33,075 nucleotides of DNA from Sedimentitalea sp. (GCA_020441165.1 JAGRMU010000082.1:9925-42999); one strand, 5' to 3'. Positions 24,328-32,947 are shown, counted from the stretch's first letter. The notes: a model not told the origin generated them from the sequence alone. A program made the numbers and translations.

Positions 24328-24366
24328 GATCTTTTTGGCGCGCCGTCTTGCCGCGCACGATCGCGG
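24328..24366 (+). promoter_or_regulatory. 39-bp repeated element, copy B (upstream of the sulfotransferase gene)
   Basis: Begins GATCTTTTT and ends CGATCGCGG; ungapped partner of copy A (28/39 identical). It lies about 50 bp before the sulfotransferase start, at a distance suited to a promoter or activator site. TTGGAT at 24325-24330 would serve as a -35. Confidence 0.5.
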
Positions 24367-24415
24367 AGACTGCGCTATCGATACGGCGCCGGGCATTTCG
24401 GACAGGAGAGAAATC

Positions 24416-25051
24416 ATGTCGCTTGAAATCGTCGGCTCGGGTTTCGGCCGGACGGGCACGATGTCGACCAAGATGGCGCTCGAAGAGCTGGGCTTCGGGC
24501 CATGTCATCACATGAAGGAGGTGATGGGCGACACCGAACAGCCGCCGTTCTGGACGGCCCGCGCGGCCGGCGAGCCGGTCGACTGGCATGGCGTCTTCGC
24601 CAGCTACACCGCGCAGGTCGACTTTCCCGGCGCCGCGGTCTGGCCGGAACTGGTCGACGCCTTTCCCGAGGCGAAGGTGATCCATACCGAGCGCCCGGAA
24701 GACGACTGGTGGGCCAGCTACTCCACGACGATCGGCAAGTTCTGGATGCACTACCGAGCGCTTCCGCTTCCCCCGGAGATCGTCGAGCTGTTCGAAACCA
24801 TGGAAAAGCTCCTCGCGACGGGGGTGTTCGGCGGCTCGGACCGCGAGACCTGCATTGCCGCCTATCGGCGCAACAACGCGCTGGTCCGGGAGACCGTGCC
24901 GGACGAAAAGCTGCTGATCTTCACGCCCTCGGACGGCTGGGAGCCGTTGTGCCGGTTTCTCGACGTCCCGGTTCCGGATGGAGATTTCCCGCGCAGCAAT
25001 GCGCGCGACGAGTTCTGGGCGCTTTTCGGTGGCGAGCCCAAGGTGGCCTGA
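24416..25051 (+). CDS. Sulfotransferase family protein
   Basis: 211 residues. Starts MSLEIVGSGFGRTGTMSTK: the GFGRTGTMSTK loop (9-19) is the 5'-phosphosulfate-binding P-loop-like motif of PAPS-dependent sulfotransferases. Further family features are LEELGFGPCHHM, AKVIHTERPEDDWWASY (the 3'-phosphate-binding region with Arg and Ser), and WEPLCRFLDVPVPDGDFPRSN near the C-terminus. Cytoplasmic, no signal peptide. AGGAGAG (24404-24410) is 5 nt before the ATG. The acceptor is unknown; many bacterial members of this subgroup have no assigned substrate. Confidence 0.9.
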   Translation: MSLEIVGSGFGRTGTMSTKMALEELGFGPCHHMKEVMGDTEQPPFWTARAAGEPVDWHGVFASYTAQVDFPGAAVWPELVDAFPEAKVIHTERPEDDWWASYSTTIGKFWMHYRALPLPPEIVELFETMEKLLATGVFGGSDRETCIAAYRRNNALVRETVPDEKLLIFTPSDGWEPLCRFLDVPVPDGDFPRSNARDEFWALFGGEPKVA

Positions 25052-25490
25052 CGCCGCCCGCGCCGCGAGCAGGCGATCCGACCGCGCCGCCATCGCCCCG
25101 CTGGTCTATGCCGCGACGGTGCTTGCCCTCAGCCTGTCCTACACGCTGGGCCGGATGCTGCCGCTGACCGCACTCGCGCGCCTCTTCGCGACCCCGCGGA
25201 TGCAGCGGGCCGCCGATCTTGTCACACGGGCGGCGCCGCTGCCGCAGGGCGAACGGCTGGCGATGCTCCTCGAGGGCGCGCCGCCCCGCGTGCTGGCCCT
25301 CGCCCTGCGCCAGCGCTACCTGGCCCTCGCGCTGGCGCTGAACATTCCCGGCAACGCCCTCGTCGGCGGCGGCGGCGGCATCGCCCTCCTCGCCGGGTTG
25401 AGCGGGCTCTTTGCCCCGCTGCCGACCCTCCTGACAGTCGCGATCGCGGTTTGCCCGGTCCCGCTTGCCGTCATGCTGCTGGGCGCCTGA
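25029..25490 (+). CDS. Small hydrophobic membrane protein (GTG start proposed)
   Basis: About 153 residues. The frame has no ATG between the sulfotransferase stop and the first hydrophobic helix, so I propose GTG at 25029, overlapping the sulfotransferase gene by 23 nt; the upstream ATG at 24978 lies deep inside that gene. Three hydrophobic segments (LVYAATVLALSLSY; RQRYLALALALNIPGNALV; GIALLAGLSGLF and onwards) with a glycine run GGGGG between the last two. Probably an inner-membrane protein translated together with the sulfotransferase. No family is recognised and the exact start is uncertain. Confidence 0.6.
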   Translation: MASPRWPDAARAASRRSDRAAIAPLVYAATVLALSLSYTLGRMLPLTALARLFATPRMQRAADLVTRAAPLPQGERLAMLLEGAPPRVLALALRQRYLALALALNIPGNALVGGGGGIALLAGLSGLFAPLPTLLTVAIAVCPVPLAVMLLGA

Positions 25491-25564
25491 GTCCGCCGGC
25501 GCGCGTTTACTCGATGACCGCCATGCGCAAGCATGGTCGAGAAGCGGGGCGCGGCTGTGGCCGG

Positions 25565-26278
25565 TTACTCGACCGCCAGAATGGCCCGACCGACGGGCGT
25601 GTGCAGCACCATCCGGTCGACCCGGATCCGACCATCCGGCAAGGAGCCATAGGTCATGTCGAACCCTCCGAACATGGTGTCGATCATGCCCTGGGGCGCC
25701 ACGCCCTTCAGCCGGCTGAACCCGCCCGTGCAGGTCACCTGACCCTCCGGATCCCGGCCGGGCGAGCCAAGCCTCAGGCGCATCAATCGCTTTCCGTCAT
25801 AGGTCGTCACGTCCAGCTTGCAGGCATCCTCGGGCGGAATCGCGCGGAGGATCAGATGCATGCCCGTCATCAGATCGATGCTGCCAACCGCCTGTCGCGG
25901 GTCGAGGCGGTCCGGCTGAGACGGGATCTCGACGGTGATTTCGGGCGTCTCGCCCTGCCAGACGATTTCCGTCACCTCGCGTTCGTCGCCCCGCAGGCTT
26001 TCCTCGCGGTATTTCACCGGCACCAGCGCGCCGTCCGGCGTTCTGCGGCCTTGCGATGCCGCATCGAACGTCACGCTGGAGAGCAGCCCCGCCAGCCCGC
26101 CGGTCTGGAACCTCATGCCGGCCGAATAGGACGCGGCGTCACCCGCGTCGGTATAGCTCAGCGTGCCCAGCTTGAGACCGGCCAGCCGGAGAACGAACGT
26201 GACCTGTTCGGCGCTCGCCGCGCTGCCGAGCGAGACGACGATCAGAAGTGCCGCGATCCGGTTGCAGAGGGGTCTCAT
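25565..26278 (-). CDS. DUF3108 domain-containing exported protein
   Basis: 237 residues. Signal peptide MRPLCNRIAALLIVVSLGSA with likely cleavage after ASA (residue 23), then a beta-rich DUF3108 region: FVLRLAGLKLGTLSYTDAG, YSAGMRFQTGGLAGLL, a central DPRQAVGSIDLMTGM, and CKLDVTTYDGKRLMRLRLG. Two cysteines (in the segments AC-K and TCTGG) could pair. The start at 26278 keeps a normal signal peptide; 11 more in-frame codons exist upstream without support. Probably periplasmic or outer-membrane associated; function unknown. It follows the racemase gene by 33 bp in the same direction and could be cotranscribed. Confidence 0.85.
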   Translation of the reverse strand: MRPLCNRIAALLIVVSLGSAASAEQVTFVLRLAGLKLGTLSYTDAGDAASYSAGMRFQTGGLAGLLSSVTFDAASQGRRTPDGALVPVKYREESLRGDEREVTEIVWQGETPEITVEIPSQPDRLDPRQAVGSIDLMTGMHLILRAIPPEDACKLDVTTYDGKRLMRLRLGSPGRDPEGQVTCTGGFSRLKGVAPQGMIDTMFGGFDMTYGSLPDGRIRVDRMVLHTPVGRAILAVE

Positions 26279-26311
26279 CACGCGCCACTGTCGGGCCTTC
26301 CGCGCGCACAT

Positions 26312-27007
26312 TCAATCCTTCTTCACCGGCCTGGCATAGCCGCCGAGGCGCGAGGTGGTCAGGCCCAGCCGCACCAGTCCCTCGCAGAGCGTCACCGCGC
26401 AGGCGACGCCGTCGAGGACCGGCAGGCCGTGCTGGGCCGACAGCGCGGCGGTCAGGTCGGCCATGCCGGCGCAGCCCAGGACGATGGCCTCGGCGCGGTC
26501 CTCGGCGATCGCGCGCCCGATCTCGGCGTCGATCCTGGCCCGGGCGGGTCCGGCCGCGTGTTCCAGATCGAGGACCGCGACCTCGCTGGCGCGCACCCGC
26601 GCGCAGCGCGCCGCCAGCCCGTAGCGCCGGAGATTGTGCTCGATGGCGGGCACCGACCGCGCCAGCGTGGTGACCACCGAGAACTTGTCGGCCAGGAGCG
26701 AGGCCATGTGAAACGCCGCCTCGCCGATCGCGACCACCGGGACCTCGGCGAGGCAGCGCGCCGCGTCGAGCCCAGAATCGTCGAAACAGGCCAGCACCAC
26801 CGCGTCGACGTCGCGATGCTCGCCGATCACCTGCAGCAGGCCCGCAAGGCTCATCGCCTCGTCGTAATAGCCCTCGATGCTGACCGGGCCCGACGCCGGG
26901 TTGACCGCGACGATCTCGGTGCCCGCGGCGGCGATGCGCTGCGCGGCGGCGCCGATCTTGGCGGTCATCGAGGCGGTGGTGTTGGGATTGACGACGAGTA
27001 TCCGCAT
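26312..27007 (-). CDS. Asp/Glu/hydantoin racemase family protein
   Basis: 231 residues. Starts MRILVVNPNTTASMT, the characteristic N-terminus of hydantoin/allantoin racemases. The two catalytic cysteines are present as VLACFDD (Cys74) and VLGCAGM (Cys179). Expected to be a cofactor-independent two-base racemase or isomerase. It lies as the last transport-linked gene after livF, separated by 10 bp from that stop. An alternative start at 27025 would overlap livF by 8 nt. The linkage suggests that the Liv-type importer brings in a substrate requiring stereochemical inversion (hydantoin, amino acid or amide), but this is inference. Confidence 0.9.
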   Translation of the reverse strand: MRILVVNPNTTASMTAKIGAAAQRIAAAGTEIVAVNPASGPVSIEGYYDEAMSLAGLLQVIGEHRDVDAVVLACFDDSGLDAARCLAEVPVVAIGEAAFHMASLLADKFSVVTTLARSVPAIEHNLRRYGLAARCARVRASEVAVLDLEHAAGPARARIDAEIGRAIAEDRAEAIVLGCAGMADLTAALSAQHGLPVLDGVACAVTLCEGLVRLGLTTSRLGGYARPVKKD

Positions 27008-27017
27008 GATCGCTGCC

Positions 27018-27740
<723 letters not shown>

Positions 27741-27743
27741 CGG

Positions 27744-28526
27744 TCAGATCCCGATCGCTGCGTCTTCGCTGCCCAGATAGGCCTCGATGACTTTTTCGTT
27801 GGCCTGGATCTCGGCCGGGGTGCCTTCGGCGATCTTCTGGCCGAAATTGATCACCACGATCCGGTCCGAGATCTTCATCACCGCCGGCATGTCGTGCTCG
27901 ACCAGCAGCACGGTCACCCCGCGCTCGTCGCGCAGGCGCCGCACCAGGGCGACCATGCGCATCGTCTCGTCGTGGTTCATGCCCGCGAAGGGCTCGTCCA
28001 GCAGCAGCACCTTGGGATCGGTGGCCAGGCCGATCGCCATGCTCAGCGCCCGCAGGTGGCCCTGCGGCAGGTTCGAGGCCAGTTCCTCGGCGATCGGCTG
28101 CAGGCCGAGGAAGGCGATGATGTCGTCCGCCGAGGCGCCGAATTCCGCCTCGTCCGCGCGGGCCTGGCGGGTGCCGAGGAAGAACCCCAGCAGCGACGCC
28201 TTCGAGCGCAGGTGATGCGCGACGATCACGTTCTCGCGCACCGTCATCGAGCGGAAGATGGTGGTCTCCTGGAAGGTCCGCACGACCCCCATCCGCGCCA
28301 CCTTGTGCGGCGCCAGGTCGGAAATCACCCGGCCCTTGAAACGCACCTCGCCGGAGGTGGTCTTCAGGAACGAGGCGATGAGCTTGAACAGCGTCGACTT
28401 GCCGGCACCGTTCGGGCCGATCACCGACAGGATCTCGCCCTCGGCCACGTCGAAGGAGATGTCGTCATTGGCGGTCAGCCCGCCGAAGCGCTTGGTCACG
28501 CCCTTGACCTCGAGGATCGGTGTCAT
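27744..28526 (-). CDS. livG: Branched-chain amino acid/amide-type ABC ATPase LivG
   Basis: 260 residues. Walker A GPNGAGKST (37-45), Q-loop in VVRTFQETTIF, Walker B VLLLDEPFAGMN (173-184), and H-loop LLVEHDM. The signature reads LPQGHLR (153-159) where LivG usually has L-P/S-x-G-x-Q-R-x, a mild departure. Starts in an ATGA overlap with livM, so it is translationally coupled. The frame extends much further upstream, but that part lies antisense-free inside livM in another frame and is not coding. Confidence 0.94.
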   Translation of the reverse strand: MTPILEVKGVTKRFGGLTANDDISFDVAEGEILSVIGPNGAGKSTLFKLIASFLKTTSGEVRFKGRVISDLAPHKVARMGVVRTFQETTIFRSMTVRENVIVAHHLRSKASLLGFFLGTRQARADEAEFGASADDIIAFLGLQPIAEELASNLPQGHLRALSMAIGLATDPKVLLLDEPFAGMNHDETMRMVALVRRLRDERGVTVLLVEHDMPAVMKISDRIVVINFGQKIAEGTPAEIQANEKVIEAYLGSEDAAIGI

Positions 28527-29506
28527 CTGCGCCCGCCCTTCCGGTCCAGAAGGCTGAGAATCCCGTTCGGCAGCACCAGCATCAGCACGATCAGCAGCGA
28601 CGAGTAGATCAGCAGCTGGAAGCGCCCGGTGGTGAACAGAAGATCCCAGCCGAAATAGAGCAGCAGCGTGCCCAGCATCGGCCCGAAGACATAGCCGAGC
28701 CCGCCCAGGAAGCAGTTCAGCATGAAGTTCACGCTGTCGGCGACCTGGAAGGAGGAGGGATAGATCGATTGCGAGATCGCCACGAACATCGCCCCGGCGA
28801 TGCCGCCGAAGAAGGACGAGATCGAATAGGCGAGCACCCGCAGATAGGCGGTGTTGACGCCGATCGAGGCGGAGAGCTCCTCGTTCTGCTGCAGCGAGCG
28901 GCACAGATGCCCCAGCCGCGAATTGACGATCCGGTAGAGCGCGGCGAAACACAGCACCATCAGCAGCGCCGCGACCAGGTAGAAGGCCAGCTTGGGGTTC
29001 GCCAGCGTGGCGAAATCCGGGATCAGGGTCAGCCCGAACAGCGACACCTCGCCCGGCAGCGGGATCGAGGTGATGCCCTTGGCGCCGTTGGTGACCGGCA
29101 GGGCCAGCGCCGAAAGCCGGGCGACCTCGGTCAGCACCAGCGTCACCATGGCGAAATAGACGCCGCGCAGCCGGAGGATCGGCAGGCCGATCAGCACCGA
29201 GAGCCCGGCGCAGAAGAGACCGGCCAGCGGCAGCGTCAGCCAGAAGCTGAACCCGGCCTTGGTCATCAGGATCGCCGAGACATAGCCTCCGACCAGCGCA
29301 TAGGCGCCCTGGCCGATATTGATGCGGCCGATATAGAAGGTCAGCCACACCCCCGCCGAGGCGATGGACAGAAGCGCCACCGAGGTCAGCGTGTAGTAGA
29401 AATCCCACCGCCCGCTGGCCGCGATGGCCCAGGGGACGAGAACGAAAACCGCCAGCAGGAACGCCGCGACGCCGGCCAGCCTGGTGCTTGTGGACATGGC
29501 TTTCAT
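28523..29506 (-). CDS. livM: Branched-chain amino acid/amide-type ABC permease LivM
   Basis: 327 residues. LivM-like membrane subunit with about nine hydrophobic segments. Family markers are GRINIGQGAYALVGGYVSA near residues 59-77, LRLRGVYFAMVTLVLTEV, and the cytoplasmic loop SLQQNEELSASIGVNTAYLR (the EAA-like region). It starts in an ATGA overlap with the livH stop (29503-29506) and ends in an ATGA overlap with livG. Start codon at 29506; MSTSTR at 29497 is a possible alternative. Confidence 0.93.
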   Translation of the reverse strand: MKAMSTSTRLAGVAAFLLAVFVLVPWAIAASGRWDFYYTLTSVALLSIASAGVWLTFYIGRINIGQGAYALVGGYVSAILMTKAGFSFWLTLPLAGLFCAGLSVLIGLPILRLRGVYFAMVTLVLTEVARLSALALPVTNGAKGITSIPLPGEVSLFGLTLIPDFATLANPKLAFYLVAALLMVLCFAALYRIVNSRLGHLCRSLQQNEELSASIGVNTAYLRVLAYSISSFFGGIAGAMFVAISQSIYPSSFQVADSVNFMLNCFLGGLGYVFGPMLGTLLLYFGWDLLFTTGRFQLLIYSSLLIVLMLVLPNGILSLLDRKGGRR

Positions 29507-30372
29507 CCCCAGGGCTTGCCCATCAGCCCCTGCGGGCGGATGGCGAGGAAGACCATGAGGCTGGCGAAGATCACCAGGTAGGTGATGTCGCCATAGGCGG
29601 CCAGCACGGTCAGGCCGATCGATTCCATCATGCCGAGGATGAAACCGCCGGCGATGGCGCCCGAGATCACCCCGGCCCCGCCGATCATGATCATCATGAA
29701 GGCCTTGATCGAGGTCGGCCCGCCCATCCCGAGATTGACCCCGGTGATGGTGACCAGCAACCCGCCGACCAGACCCGCCAGCATCGCGCCGAGCGCGAAG
29801 CCGATCATAGAGTAGCGGTCGACATCGACCCCCATCAGTTGCGCCGCGACCCGGTCCTGGGCCAGCGCGCGCATCGCCCGCCCGGCGCGGGAATACTGCA
29901 TGAAGAGGATGAAGGCCGCGATCATCGCGATCGCCAGGACCCCGATCAGGATCCGGTCATAGGGCATGATGATGCGGAAATCCCAGTTGAAGACGCCGTT
30001 GATGATCTTCGGCACGCCGCGCTGCTTCTCGCCGAACAGCAGCAGGATCACCGCGTCGAGGAAGAAGGCGATGCCCGCCGCCAGCAGCATCGTGCTTTCC
30101 TCGCGGTGCGATCTTCGGATCACCGGGCGGAACAGGAACTTCTCGATCATCGCCCCGACGACCGCGAGGGTGACCGCCGAACCGATCAGCCCGACGATGA
30201 AGGGCAGGCCGAGCTGGCTGACGATGGTGTAGGTGACGAACCCGCCGAGCACGTACATCTGCCCGTGCGCGAAGTTGAGCACGTTCATCAGCGAGAAGAT
30301 CAGCGTCAGCCCCAGCGCGATCAGCGCGTATTGCGCGCCGAGATAGAGGCCGTTGACGAGGATCTGTTCCAT
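29503..30372 (-). CDS. livH: Branched-chain amino acid/amide-type ABC permease LivH
   Basis: 289 residues. LivH-like permease: starts MEQILVNGLYLGAQYALIAL, with NVLNFAHGQMYVLGGF in the second helix, RAMRALAQDRVAAQLMGVD in the cytoplasmic loop, and GGAGVISGAIAGGFILGMME near the end, all typical of LivH. About eight hydrophobic segments. Preceded by AAGGGG about 9 nt upstream. It lies 70 bp after the binding-protein gene, with a strong hairpin in between (30391-30423). Confidence 0.94.
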   Translation of the reverse strand: MEQILVNGLYLGAQYALIALGLTLIFSLMNVLNFAHGQMYVLGGFVTYTIVSQLGLPFIVGLIGSAVTLAVVGAMIEKFLFRPVIRRSHREESTMLLAAGIAFFLDAVILLLFGEKQRGVPKIINGVFNWDFRIIMPYDRILIGVLAIAMIAAFILFMQYSRAGRAMRALAQDRVAAQLMGVDVDRYSMIGFALGAMLAGLVGGLLVTITGVNLGMGGPTSIKAFMMIMIGGAGVISGAIAGGFILGMMESIGLTVLAAYGDITYLVIFASLMVFLAIRPQGLMGKPWG

Positions 30373-30390
30373 GGAAAACCCCTTGCTGGA

Positions 30391-30423
30391 GCGGGGTCCG
30401 GCGGGTGACGGCCCGGACCCCGC
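30391..30423 (-). terminator. Intercistronic hairpin between the binding-protein gene and livH
   Basis: Perfect 11-bp stem GCGGGGTCCGG (30391-30401) with CCGGACCCCGC (30413-30423) and an 11-nt loop, within the 70-bp gap. No T tract directly follows on the minus strand (TTTT comes about 10 nt later), so full termination is unlikely. It more likely protects the 3' end of the upstream transcript or partly terminates, giving more binding protein than permease, as is common in such operons. Confidence 0.65.
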
Positions 30424-30442
30424 GAGACGCTGCGGCGCCCGG

Positions 30443-31630
30443 TCAGTCGACCTGCGCCACGAACAGCGTCTCGAACGCGCCGCCGCGGAACTCGTTCACC
30501 ACCAGCGGCACCGACAGCTGGCGCTTCTGTCCGAAGGAGGTCATGCCGACATAGGTCAGCTTGGCATCACCCACCATGAAGGGGTTCGGGGCCTCGAACG
30601 TGTCCATCGTGGTCTTGAACGCCTCGACATCCTCGATGGCCGCCGGGTTCGCCTTCAGCGTCTCCAGGATGTACTCGAGCGCGTAGACCTTGGTGTTCGA
30701 CTCGTCGTTGTATTCGCCGAACATCGCGACATAGCGATCCACGAACTCGCGCATCATGTCCGAGGCCAGCTCGGGCGTCGAGGCGCCGCCGACCGAGATG
30801 AAGCCGTCGGCAAGCTCTCCGGCGCCTTCCTGCAGAACGCCCGCGTCCTGCGCGGTTTCCGTCGAGATGAGGCCGGTATAGCCCAGCTCGCGGGCCGAGC
30901 GAATCAGCTGCGGCGCGTTGGCGGGCGAGACCCCCGACAGGACCAGGAGATCGGGCTGGGTCTGGATCACCGGCAGCAGGACCGGGGTGAAGTCGGTGGT
31001 GTCGACCTGGTAGGTCACGCTGTCCGAGACCATCTCAAGCCCCAGCTCCTTCGCCGCTGCGACGCCGCCGTCGCGCTGCGAGAGCGGGTCGGATTCGTTG
31101 GCGGCGACAAAGGCCACCTTCTTGATGCCGTGATTCTCGATCAGGTATTTGTAGATCGCGGGCCCCGACTGGTAGTTCGCGACCATCCCGAGCACAGCAT
31201 TGGACGCCGGCGGCGTGTAGAGCTCTTTCGGGAAGGCATAGGGAAAGTAGATGATCCCGTTCTGCTCGGCCACCGGGCGCACCGCGGCGGCGCCGTCGTC
31301 GACATTGGGCCCGACGACGTAATGGATGCCGTCCTGCGCCATCTTCTCCATGCCGGCGATGGCGCGCTTGGGATCCTTCTGATCGTCGAAGGCGACGATC
31401 TCGACGTCATAGACCGTGCCGCCGATCTCGACACCGCCGGTCTCGTTGATCCAGGCGGCGCGGGTCTCCATCGACCGCTGGTTCGAGGTCCCCCAGGCGG
31501 CGGCGGGGCCGCTGGTGACCCCGACGAAACCGATCTTCAGGACCGGGTTCTCGGCATGGGCCAGCCCCGAGAAGGCAAGGCTCGCCACGGCCGCAAGGGC
31601 GGTGGCTCTCAGCATCGTGCGACGTTTCAT
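30443..31630 (-). CDS. Periplasmic binding protein of the Liv/amide-type importer
   Basis: 395 residues. Type I periplasmic binding protein (Leu/Ile/Val/amide class, Peripla_BP_6). Signal peptide MKRRTMLRATALAAVASLAF and SGLAHA, cleavage after residue 26. Mature protein begins ENPVLKIGFVGVTSGPAAAW; further family segments are FDDQKDPKRAIAGMEKM, VVGPNVDDGAAAV, and GLISTETAQDAGVLQEGAG. The start at 31630 has GGGAG about 9 nt upstream; the 13 extra in-frame codons before it have no support. First gene of the operon, divergent from the GntR regulator. The ligand is unknown; the racemase at the operon end is the only hint. Confidence 0.92.
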   Translation of the reverse strand: MKRRTMLRATALAAVASLAFSGLAHAENPVLKIGFVGVTSGPAAAWGTSNQRSMETRAAWINETGGVEIGGTVYDVEIVAFDDQKDPKRAIAGMEKMAQDGIHYVVGPNVDDGAAAVRPVAEQNGIIYFPYAFPKELYTPPASNAVLGMVANYQSGPAIYKYLIENHGIKKVAFVAANESDPLSQRDGGVAAAKELGLEMVSDSVTYQVDTTDFTPVLLPVIQTQPDLLVLSGVSPANAPQLIRSARELGYTGLISTETAQDAGVLQEGAGELADGFISVGGASTPELASDMMREFVDRYVAMFGEYNDESNTKVYALEYILETLKANPAAIEDVEAFKTTMDTFEAPNPFMVGDAKLTYVGMTSFGQKRQLSVPLVVNEFRGGAFETLFVAQVD

Positions 31631-31704
31631 CTGTTGATCTCCCTGAAAGACATCCCGCCTTTCCCGCATCGACGGGAAAAGACGTGGTGACGCTAGGGAA
31701 CTTT

Positions 31705-31758
31705 ATTGTTAACAATCTTGTCAACACATTTGTCGGCAATTTGGCCGATTGTCGACGG
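31705..31758. promoter_or_regulatory. Operator array between the Liv operon and the GntR regulator
   Basis: ATTGTTAACAAT (31705-31716) is a perfect 12-bp palindrome. Its core TTGTTAACAA (31706) is followed by related TTGTCAACAC (31718) and TTGTCGGCAA (31730), each exactly 12 bp apart; TTGTCGACGG (31749) is a fourth, off-register match. These resemble FadR-subfamily GntR sites (GT-N2-AC). On the minus strand TTGACA (31725-31720) inside the second site could be the -35 of the Liv operon, so binding would block it. Site identity is clear; the regulator link is inferred. Confidence 0.6.
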
Positions 31759-31812
31759 GGCGCCCGGTGGTCTAGCCTGCCCCCGCCCCCTGCGCCCGAG
31801 GTGAAAGCCGTT

Positions 31813-32520
31813 ATGTTTGCAGACGAAAGCGCGCCGAAAGGCTCCCTGACCGAGACGACCGAGGCCGAGATCGTCGACCGGATTTTCGATGCGGTGATCG
31901 ATCAGCGCCTGCCTCCCGGTGCGAAACTGTCCGAATCGGCGCTCTGCGAGGCCTTCGGCGTCGGGCGGATGCGGGTGCGCCGGAGCCTGCTGCTGCTGGC
32001 CAGCCGCCAGGTCGTCGAGCTGCACTCCAATCGCGGCGCCTTCGTGGCCAGCCCTTCGGCCGAGGAGGCGCGCGAGGTGTTCGAATCGCGCCTGATGATC
32101 GAGCCGAACGTCGCCATGCTGGCCGCCGAGCGGGCCAGCGCGGCGGACGTTGCCACGCTCCGCGCCCATCTGGAGCAGGAACATCTCGCCCACGGATCCG
32201 ACAACCGGCACGAGGCGATCCGCCTCTCCGGCCAGTTCCACGTGGTGCTCGCCAGCATCGCCGCCAACCGCGTGATGGAGCGCATGGTCAAGGAACTGGT
32301 GACCCGGACCTCGCTGATCATCGGTATCTTCGGCGCCGCGGGGACCGACAATTGCCGCGACGACGACCACGCGCTGATCCTGGAGGCGCTGCGCACCCGC
32401 GACGGCGCGGCGGCCGCCCGCCTCATGTCCGAACACCTGGGTCACATCCAGGCGAATCTCGACCTCTCCCGCGGCCGCCCGAGCAAGGTCGACCTGGTCT
32501 CGCTCTTCGCGGACCCCTGA
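31813..32520 (+). CDS. GntR-family regulator, FCD (FadR) subfamily
   Basis: 235 residues. N-terminal winged helix (~15-85: EIVDRIFDAVIDQRLPPGAK, LSESALCEAFGVGRMRVRR, ELHSNRGAFVASPS) and an all-helical C-terminal FCD ligand-binding domain (EAREVFESRLMIEPNVAMLA; LSGQFHVVLASIAANRVM; DDDHALILEALRTRD with metal-binding-type His/Asp residues). Start at 31813 is supported by GAGGTGA (31798-31804), 8 nt upstream; the frame extends to 31684 but that part overlaps the operator region. Divergent from the Liv operon and its probable repressor, acting on the array at 31705-31758. Confidence 0.9.
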   Translation: MFADESAPKGSLTETTEAEIVDRIFDAVIDQRLPPGAKLSESALCEAFGVGRMRVRRSLLLLASRQVVELHSNRGAFVASPSAEEAREVFESRLMIEPNVAMLAAERASAADVATLRAHLEQEHLAHGSDNRHEAIRLSGQFHVVLASIAANRVMERMVKELVTRTSLIIGIFGAAGTDNCRDDDHALILEALRTRDGAAAARLMSEHLGHIQANLDLSRGRPSKVDLVSLFADP

Positions 32521-32531
32521 CGGCCCCTTGC

Positions 32532-32715
32532 CGGATCGATCTCGGCGTGGCCTGTTTTCTGCGCACGAGCGTCAGAAGCGTTCAGCGCGCATCGAGCCGG
32601 GGCGGCACACGCTTTCGGGACATCGCCGGCGCATTTCGCCCGCGCCATCCGCAAGGCGACGGGGCAGACGCCGCTCGGGCATCGCAAGATCCGGCCCGTT
32701 GCCTCGCGCGACGCG
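32532..32715 (+). pseudogene. AraC-family regulator remnant (C-terminal HTH region, frameshifted and deleted)
   Basis: Frame from 32532 gives IDLGVACFLRTSVRSVQR and then GGTRFRDIAG, matching the first helix-turn-helix of AraC-type regulators (...SVRTLQRRLAEEGTSFRDL). From 32632 the next frame gives HFARAIRKATGQTPLGHRK, matching the end of the second helix-turn-helix. About 40 residues normally lying between them are missing and the two parts are out of frame. There is no start codon or upstream ligand domain, because the GntR gene ends 11 bp before. A decayed fragment is the simplest reading. Confidence 0.6.
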
Positions 32716-32914
32716 CCCCCGACAGCGGGACCGACGAGACGTTCCGGGCACGTAGCGCCATGGCGGCATGGGTAGCGGCCGCATCAGCGACCGGGGACGG
32801 CAGCGCGCTGAAGGTCCCGGTGGCCTCGGGTTTCGTTTCCCCCTCTGGTCAACGCGTCGAACCACGGCCAGAATGGAAGCGCGGGAATGGACGAGGTGGC
32901 TGCCCGGCGATGAG

Positions 32915-32947
32915 CCTCATGGCCGACCGGGGACGGCCGTCATGAGG
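32915..32947 (+). other. Hairpin just before the cydA-like remnant
   Basis: CCTCATG (32915-32921) and CATGAGG (32941-32947) are perfect inverted arms, with inner GGCC/GGCC pairing possible after a 2-nt bulge. There is no T tract. It may be a leftover terminator of a lost upstream gene or chance symmetry. Confidence 0.3.
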
